DNA of 27,819 nt, taken from contig CAMIFA010000050.1 in assembly GCA_946221495.1 (NCBI GenBank), positions 1 through 27,819 on the forward strand, written 5' to 3'. The position numbers and the translations under genes are program-made. Under the pieces are notes generated by a model that was given only the letters and a program-made list of their open reading frames with translations, did not search any database and was not told where the DNA came from. Below, in pieces: positions 23,502 to 27,819 of the stretch. How positions within the stretch are numbered: the stretch's first letter is position 1; each line of letters opens with the position of its first letter. The stretch comes from an uncultured cyanobacterium. Its GTDB lineage: Bacteria; Cyanobacteriota; Cyanobacteriia; Cyanobacteriales; Chroococcidiopsidaceae.

Positions 23502-24581
23502 GTGAGCATAGGGCAATGGATTGGTTTTTTCGCCCTTGTCGTATCTCTTTATATTTTGTGGCAAATCCGACAAGTTGTTTTGCTGGTATTTGCAGCAGTA
23601 GTCTTAGCAACAATTTTAAATAGAGTTGTGCGATTACTTCAGCGATATCGCATTAAACGCGGCATTGCGATCGCGATCACAGTTATTCTCTTACTGGTTC
23701 TCTTTGTTGGCTTCTTTGCGTTAGTTGTACCACGCATTGTTCAGCAATTACAAGAATTTGTAGCTCTTTTACCGGAAGCAACAGAACGGCTACGAGGGTG
23801 GGCTACTTGGTTACAAGGTGTGATTCCATCACAACTTTTAGAGGATAACCGAGGCATTACTGCTTTCACTCAGCAACTTCAATCTTGGATAGCGCGGCTG
23901 CTGGGTAACTTTTTTGCCTTGATTAGTAACTCGCTTGCTGTTGTCGTGAGCTTGTTACTGTTCTTGGTTTTGACGATTATGTTGTTAGTAAATCCATTAC
24001 CATACCGACGAACTTTTATTGCCGCATTTCCCGCCTTTTATCGGCGGCGCGTCGATGAAATTCTTTCCGAGTGTGAAACTTCTTTGGTTGGCTGGATCAA
24101 AGGCACTCTATTTAATATGATGGTAATCGCTGTCCTCAGCTATATTACTCTGTTAGTTCTGCGAGTGCGACTGCCATTAGTCAACGCCCTTCTAGCAGGT
24201 TTATTAGAGTTTATTCCTAATCTGGGACCAACCTTAAGTTTAATCCCACCGATACTGCTTGCCCTGCTGGATTCACCTTTGAAAGCACTTGGCGTGTTAG
24301 TAATGTATCTTGTAATTCAGCAGTTTGAAAGCCTGGTTTTAGTTCCTCTAGTCATGCAGCAAGAAGTGTCTTTGTTGCCAGCTTTTACGATCTTAGCAGT
24401 GGTAGTTTTCGCTAGCTTTTTCGGGTTTTTAGGTTTATTTCTGGCTATCCCACTTCTGATTGTTACCCAAATTTGGCTAAAAGAAGTTTTGGTCAAGGAT
24501 GTACTTAATAAATGGCAGGGAGATACAAAAGAAAATCTACCCGAAGCACCAACTCCTGAAGATAGTAAGCCTCACTCGTAG
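23502..24581 (+). CDS. AI-2E family transporter
   Basis: A roughly 359-residue polytopic membrane protein of PF01594. It has the family layout: two N-terminal helices (about 5-40), one at about 58-80, a cytosolic or periplasmic helical linker, then five more helices from about 150 to 340. LLEFIPNLGPTLSLIPPILLAL and a late GFLGLFLAIPLL are the family marks. Members include the E. coli AI-2 exporter TqsA and Na+/H+ antiporters; the substrate here is unknown. Start: GGAGG at 23490-23494 is one base before ATG 23496 but seven bases before in-frame GTG 23502, so the GTG fits better. The stop abuts the convergent DUF2254 stop with no gap. Confidence 0.85.
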   Translation: MSIGQWIGFFALVVSLYILWQIRQVVLLVFAAVVLATILNRVVRLLQRYRIKRGIAIAITVILLLVLFVGFFALVVPRIVQQLQEFVALLPEATERLRGWATWLQGVIPSQLLEDNRGITAFTQQLQSWIARLLGNFFALISNSLAVVVSLLLFLVLTIMLLVNPLPYRRTFIAAFPAFYRRRVDEILSECETSLVGWIKGTLFNMMVIAVLSYITLLVLRVRLPLVNALLAGLLEFIPNLGPTLSLIPPILLALLDSPLKALGVLVMYLVIQQFESLVLVPLVMQQEVSLLPAFTILAVVVFASFFGFLGLFLAIPLLIVTQIWLKEVLVKDVLNKWQGDTKENLPEAPTPEDSKPHS

Positions 24582-25916
24582 TTAGCACTGCTCTAATACC
24601 CCCACTGCTGCTTGATATCGCTCTTCAACATCCTTTTTGTCCAACTCCTCCGATAGTCCCTCTTGGCTATTGCGCCTAATCATATCAGCATGACGCAGCA
24701 ATGCCGCACGGTCTTTCTGGTTACGAGTGTGAGGTGCGATCGCCTCTATTGCCTCCAATAACCGGATTGTCACTGCTATATCCGAGGTGCTGTACTGGCG
24801 TATAGAGTTAAAAGCGGCATCTGTTAGCCCGGCAAATGTCACTGGATCAGCAATCAGGCGCAGGTTGTGATCGCGATCGTAGCGGTACGGGGAGGGAAAA
24901 TCTTTTCGGGCTAGGTGGGAGAGTCCAGCGCCCAGGCGATCAATACACCGAATTGCCGTGAACGGATCATTAACAGCAGGAGAAATAGCACGAAGGGCAA
25001 TCTCAACCAACTGCTTAATCGGGAACTCAACATCCTGCTGATCAGTACGTTCATTGCCCAAAATAAAAGTATTATTGATCTGAGTAGTAAGTTTCGGATT
25101 CACGAGTTTCTCAGGAAAAACCATCACTAAATCGCTACCCTTGACAACAAACTTTCCTGGTCGAGACTTAAGGCGTAACAGGAGGTTTTGCTGACAAGCA
25201 AGCTTCATTAATTTTTCGTCATCAATTGCTTGGATATAACCACTGTTAGTTGCTTTAATTGGGCAAGCTTCCGCGTCAAAATTCGCTGGAATTTCCCCAA
25301 AAGACCGTTTGTGCTGGGACGCACCGTGTCCGATTTTTTCGGGAAATAGCCGATCAATAGCATCGTTTAGATCGGCACTAATTTCAGAGATTACGTGCGA
25401 TGCCTGAATTATGGTTGCCGCATGATGGATAAAGTAAATTAGCACACCGATACTGGCAAGTGCTAGCACAATACCAACCGTAACCGCAAGCTGCGGCACA
25501 AACACGCTATAGCCATCTCCCTCGCCATGAATAGTTCGCAGTACAAGCAAGCAGTAGCTGAACGTGCCGATGAATGTGCCAAGGACAACTTGATTCCCAG
25601 TATCCCGCATAAAGTTACGCAGTATGCGAGGACCGAAATTTGAAGCAGCAAGCTGAAGTGCCACGATTGTGATCGAGAAGGATGTAGCGGCAACAGAAAT
25701 TATTGAACCAGCAACACTTGAAAGCAGCGATCGCGCTCCATCCGCTCCGCCAGTGTAGATCCAGCCCAATTTGGCAATTGCTTTAGACGCGCCTGTTCTG
25801 TCAAGTGTCAACATCGTCACCGCTAGCGCGATCGCACTTATCGCCATGATTGTCGGCACAAACCAGTAGCTAGAGTGGAGCGAATCCCAAAGTTTACTCA
25901 ACTTGATGTTTTTCAT
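24582..25916 (-). CDS. DUF2254 membrane protein
   Basis: A 444-residue predicted membrane protein of the DUF2254 family (PF10011). Four membrane helices are seen at about 17-38, 64-86, 108-126 and 136-162. SSVAGSIISVAATSFSITIVALQLAASNFGPRILR is the family hallmark. A large soluble C-terminal part (about 165-444) includes FVVKGSDLVMVFPE and AISPAVNDPFTAIRCIDRL, also diagnostic. Function unknown. The ATG overlaps the mscS stop by four bases (ATGA, 25913-25916), so translation of the two is coupled, which suggests the protein works with or alongside the mechanosensitive channel. Confidence 0.85.
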   Translation of the reverse strand: MKNIKLSKLWDSLHSSYWFVPTIMAISAIALAVTMLTLDRTGASKAIAKLGWIYTGGADGARSLLSSVAGSIISVAATSFSITIVALQLAASNFGPRILRNFMRDTGNQVVLGTFIGTFSYCLLVLRTIHGEGDGYSVFVPQLAVTVGIVLALASIGVLIYFIHHAATIIQASHVISEISADLNDAIDRLFPEKIGHGASQHKRSFGEIPANFDAEACPIKATNSGYIQAIDDEKLMKLACQQNLLLRLKSRPGKFVVKGSDLVMVFPEKLVNPKLTTQINNTFILGNERTDQQDVEFPIKQLVEIALRAISPAVNDPFTAIRCIDRLGAGLSHLARKDFPSPYRYDRDHNLRLIADPVTFAGLTDAAFNSIRQYSTSDIAVTIRLLEAIEAIAPHTRNQKDRAALLRHADMIRRNSQEGLSEELDKKDVEERYQAAVGVLEQC

Positions 25917-26965
25917 TGAGAGTCGTGCGCTTTTTGAGTGCGATCGCCGTTATCGTCTTCCTCACTGCCGTTTCTTTGCGAATGCGCTTCGCGCACGCTA
26001 CGCGAACGCATTTCCGCAAGCCGCCTCAGTGAACTACTGATACTGCGCGGTGGTACTTCTTTTTTGCCTGCTGGCCATCCTTCACGCTGGTTCGCGCGAT
26101 CGCCGTCTGTCTCCTCGGTTTGGTCGTGGAAGAGGATCTGCCGGGTTGGGAAGGGCATATCAATTCCGTTAGCAGTCAACTTATTCTTAATTGCAGCCAG
26201 AACTTGATCCCGTGAGTAGAGATCATCCGCACGTCGTGGCGGTTTAATCCACCATCGGGCGCGAATGTTCACGCTACTTTCTGCAAGTTCCATTACCAGT
26301 ACATCGGGAGCAGGATCTTTCAATACTACGTCTAAACTATGCATCGCTTCCAGAATTAACTCCTTTGCCTCCTCAAGATCATCGCCATAGCCGATGCCGA
26401 CATCGTACTCTAGGCGGCGGTTATCAAAAGCAGTGTTAACAGTCACTGAATTAGTAAAAAGCTCTGAGTTGGGAATAACAATGCGACGACCATCGTAGGT
26501 TCTGATTGTGGTAGCGCGTGTCTGGATATTTTCAACTGTTCCCTCAAAGTTTTTGAAGATAATTTGGTCATCGATCCGGAACGGTTCAGTTAAGAGAATT
26601 AAAATACCAGATAGGAAGTTTTGGAGGATATCGCGGAAGGCGAAACCAATTGCTACACCACTAATACCCAACAGTTGAACTAAATCTCCTGCTTTAAACG
26701 TTGGTATAACAATGGATAAGGCAACAAATAGACCAACGAGAATAACAGTCCCTTGAGCTAAACGTCCTAGCACCATCCCCAGACTGCGAGCTTGTTGATG
26801 TTTGCGGGTAAGGCGTTTGACCACCCACTTGAGCCACCTGGCGGCGAAAAAAAACACCGCAAAGACAATCAATGCCAATACAATGTTTGGCAACAGGACG
26901 ATGAAACTGTCGATCATCCCCTGAATCTTATCCCATGCTGCTGATACTGATGACTCAGGATTCAT
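25913..26965 (-). CDS. mscS: MscS-family mechanosensitive ion channel
   Basis: A 350-residue channel of the small-conductance mechanosensitive family that opens on membrane tension to release solutes after osmotic downshock. Three helices lie at about 20-45, 66-88 and 95-122, the last two leading into the pore-helix motif LLGISGVAIGFAFRDILQNFLSG. The beta domain (PFRIDDQI...RTYDGRRIVIPNSELF) and the alpha/beta C-terminal domain to about 282 follow. The tail from 283 to 350 is extra: acidic, basic and Ser-rich, and probably disordered. Part of that tail (about 318-330) is encoded by a GC-rich palindrome, and two HIP1 octamers also fall in the tail. Start ATG 26965 has AGAGAGG upstream. It is coupled to the DUF2254 gene. 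Confidence 0.9.
   Translation of the reverse strand: MNPESSVSAAWDKIQGMIDSFIVLLPNIVLALIVFAVFFFAARWLKWVVKRLTRKHQQARSLGMVLGRLAQGTVILVGLFVALSIVIPTFKAGDLVQLLGISGVAIGFAFRDILQNFLSGILILLTEPFRIDDQIIFKNFEGTVENIQTRATTIRTYDGRRIVIPNSELFTNSVTVNTAFDNRRLEYDVGIGYGDDLEEAKELILEAMHSLDVVLKDPAPDVLVMELAESSVNIRARWWIKPPRRADDLYSRDQVLAAIKNKLTANGIDMPFPTRQILFHDQTEETDGDRANQREGWPAGKKEVPPRSISSSLRRLAEMRSRSVREAHSQRNGSEEDDNGDRTQKAHDSQ
25981..26012. repeat. 32-bp GC-rich palindrome inside the mscS coding tail
   Basis: Outer arms AATGCG (25981-25986) and CGCATT (26007-26012), inner arms TTCGCG (25988-25993) and CGCGAA (26001-26006), a seven-base loop and one bulged C. It has the GCGTAGCGTGCGCGAAGCGC type of sequence found as dispersed repeats in cyanobacteria, but here it is in frame within a gene. 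Confidence 0.75.
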
Positions 26966-27159
26966 GAAACCTCTCTATTAAGACAACGATGTTGAGTTGT
27001 TAATGTTAATAAAAAGTTTAAAAATTTAAATCTACCTACGTTAGTAAGCTACTATTTTGAACCAAAAAAACATTTATTCTACACTAAATCTAATAACTAT
27101 CTCTCACTTTATCTGTCCTACGAGGCATTTATTTTCTCAAAGTGCTACAAACACGATAA

Positions 27160-27175
27160 ATATATATATATATAT
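27160..27175. repeat. AT dinucleotide run in the gap after mscS
   Basis: A run of eight AT units in the 309-base divergent gap between mscS and the small membrane protein gene. The gap is very AT-rich and must carry both promoters. No other motif is supported. Confidence 0.6.
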
Positions 27176-27274
27176 TAGCAACCTCAAGCCCAAAAGCCTT
27201 AGTCTATAATTTAGTTAAACTCTTCTGTTAATAATTATTTGGCTGTTTTTAACAGCAAGGTCAAGGACTTAAGT

Positions 27275-27715
27275 ATGAATATTAATATCAGTACAATTCC
27301 CTGGCTACCTCTATCATTACTTTTATTAGCTTATGCTCTTCTAGGCTGGTATTTATCTGCTCATCACATTGTTTGGTTAGTTGGGGCTTTTGTGGCAGTT
27401 GTAGCCTTAGCAGCTACTTGGAAAAGTAGGCTTTGGTTTGAGCCTTTAGTTAAATTTGGTTCTCAAGGCTTGGGCGCAGTTTTAATTCTAAGTTTAATTG
27501 TAAGTGTATCAATTGCTTTAGCAACAACTAATGGATCGATATTAATATTTCTCGTTTTTATACTCTTATTAACTACATTTTTTTCTGACATCGAAATGCG
27601 TTTTGCTGGCTTTAGTAAAATAAACACACTTTTGCTTTTAACTTTATTAGCTGGGTTAGGTTTAGGCTTAGGCGAAGTTATAGATATTGTATTCTTACCT
27701 AGTATTAGATACTAA
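27275..27715 (+). CDS. Small membrane protein of unknown function
   Basis: A 146-residue integral membrane protein, not recognised beyond general similarity to cyanobacterial hypotheticals. Hydrophobic helices are seen at about 8-26, 30-48, 64-82, 86-103 and 115-138, so four or five membrane passes. Two of them are very Leu-rich (LLLLTLLAGLGLGLGEVIDIVFL). There are no catalytic or binding motifs. The frame is open from a TTG at 27239, but ATG 27275 with AAGGA at 27263-27267 seven bases upstream is clearly better. Divergent from mscS. The 104 bases after its stop to the window end are AT-rich with no visible gene. Confidence 0.7.
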   Translation: MNINISTIPWLPLSLLLLAYALLGWYLSAHHIVWLVGAFVAVVALAATWKSRLWFEPLVKFGSQGLGAVLILSLIVSVSIALATTNGSILIFLVFILLLTTFFSDIEMRFAGFSKINTLLLLTLLAGLGLGLGEVIDIVFLPSIRY

Positions 27716-27819
27716 ATACTTAAATTAATCATGGTTTTGTTAATTAGATATTGTTTTAAATAAACTTTAAGATGAAGGGAATAAAAATTATTTGTACAAA
27801 TCAAGCAAATATAATATAT

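Overview
The window is a piece of a cyanobacterial chromosome. The evidence is a phycocyanobilin:ferredoxin oxidoreductase gene (pcyA), a Hik2-type photosynthesis sensor kinase, a plant-type [2Fe-2S] ferredoxin, and more than thirty copies of the octamer GCGATCGC (HIP1) spread through genes and gaps. Short tandem heptamer and octamer repeats and small GC-rich palindromes typical of larger-genome cyanobacteria are also present. I cannot name the genus. There is no rRNA, tRNA, CRISPR array, transposase or prophage cluster that I can support.

Layout. 1-461: an AT-rich array of a 60-bp palindromic repeat (three copies at the window edge), with separate inverted repeats in its spacers. 462-2912: a DUF2993 lipid-binding-type protein, divergent from an rRNA pseudouridine synthase that is followed by a RodZ-like HTH membrane protein. 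2906-5518: malQ (minus), then a NUDIX hydrolase and RidA as a close plus-strand pair. 5520-9274: a minus-strand run that reads GlcNAc 2-epimerase, hexosamine-kinase-like phosphotransferase, DOMON-like protein, glucosamine-6-P deaminase; together these look like an amino-sugar salvage module. 9897-12816: a DmeF-type Co/Ni efflux protein, a YqiA-like esterase and hisC. 12895-16021: a conserved unknown, a GNAT acetyltransferase, an octamer G-rich microsatellite and hik2. 16300-17736: an unusual alpha/beta hydrolase fused to eight predicted membrane helices. 17750-20136: a minus-strand run pcyA, unknown 148-aa protein, SDR, ferredoxin. 20364-23000: a small conserved protein behind a strong RBS and a palindromic NtcA-like site, maf, another SDR, and a four-helix PF04020 membrane protein. 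23502-27715: an AI-2E-family permease, a translationally coupled mscS-DUF2254 pair, and a small membrane protein.

How the genes fit together. Most of the window is chromosomal housekeeping in short operons: metabolite repair (NUDIX, RidA, Maf), glycogen or maltodextrin handling (malQ), bilin synthesis and redox (pcyA, ferredoxin, SDR), redox signalling (hik2), metal export, and membrane tension or permeability (mscS, DUF2254, AI-2E family). The parts that most deserve a second look are the amino-sugar cluster, the palindromic array at the left edge, the repeats that appear to be inserted into other repeats (18.8 kb, 20.65 kb), the GC-rich palindrome that encodes part of the MscS tail, the hydrolase-membrane fusion, and the pcyA/ferredoxin gene run. 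No single locus is clearly a wholly new defence or mobile system.
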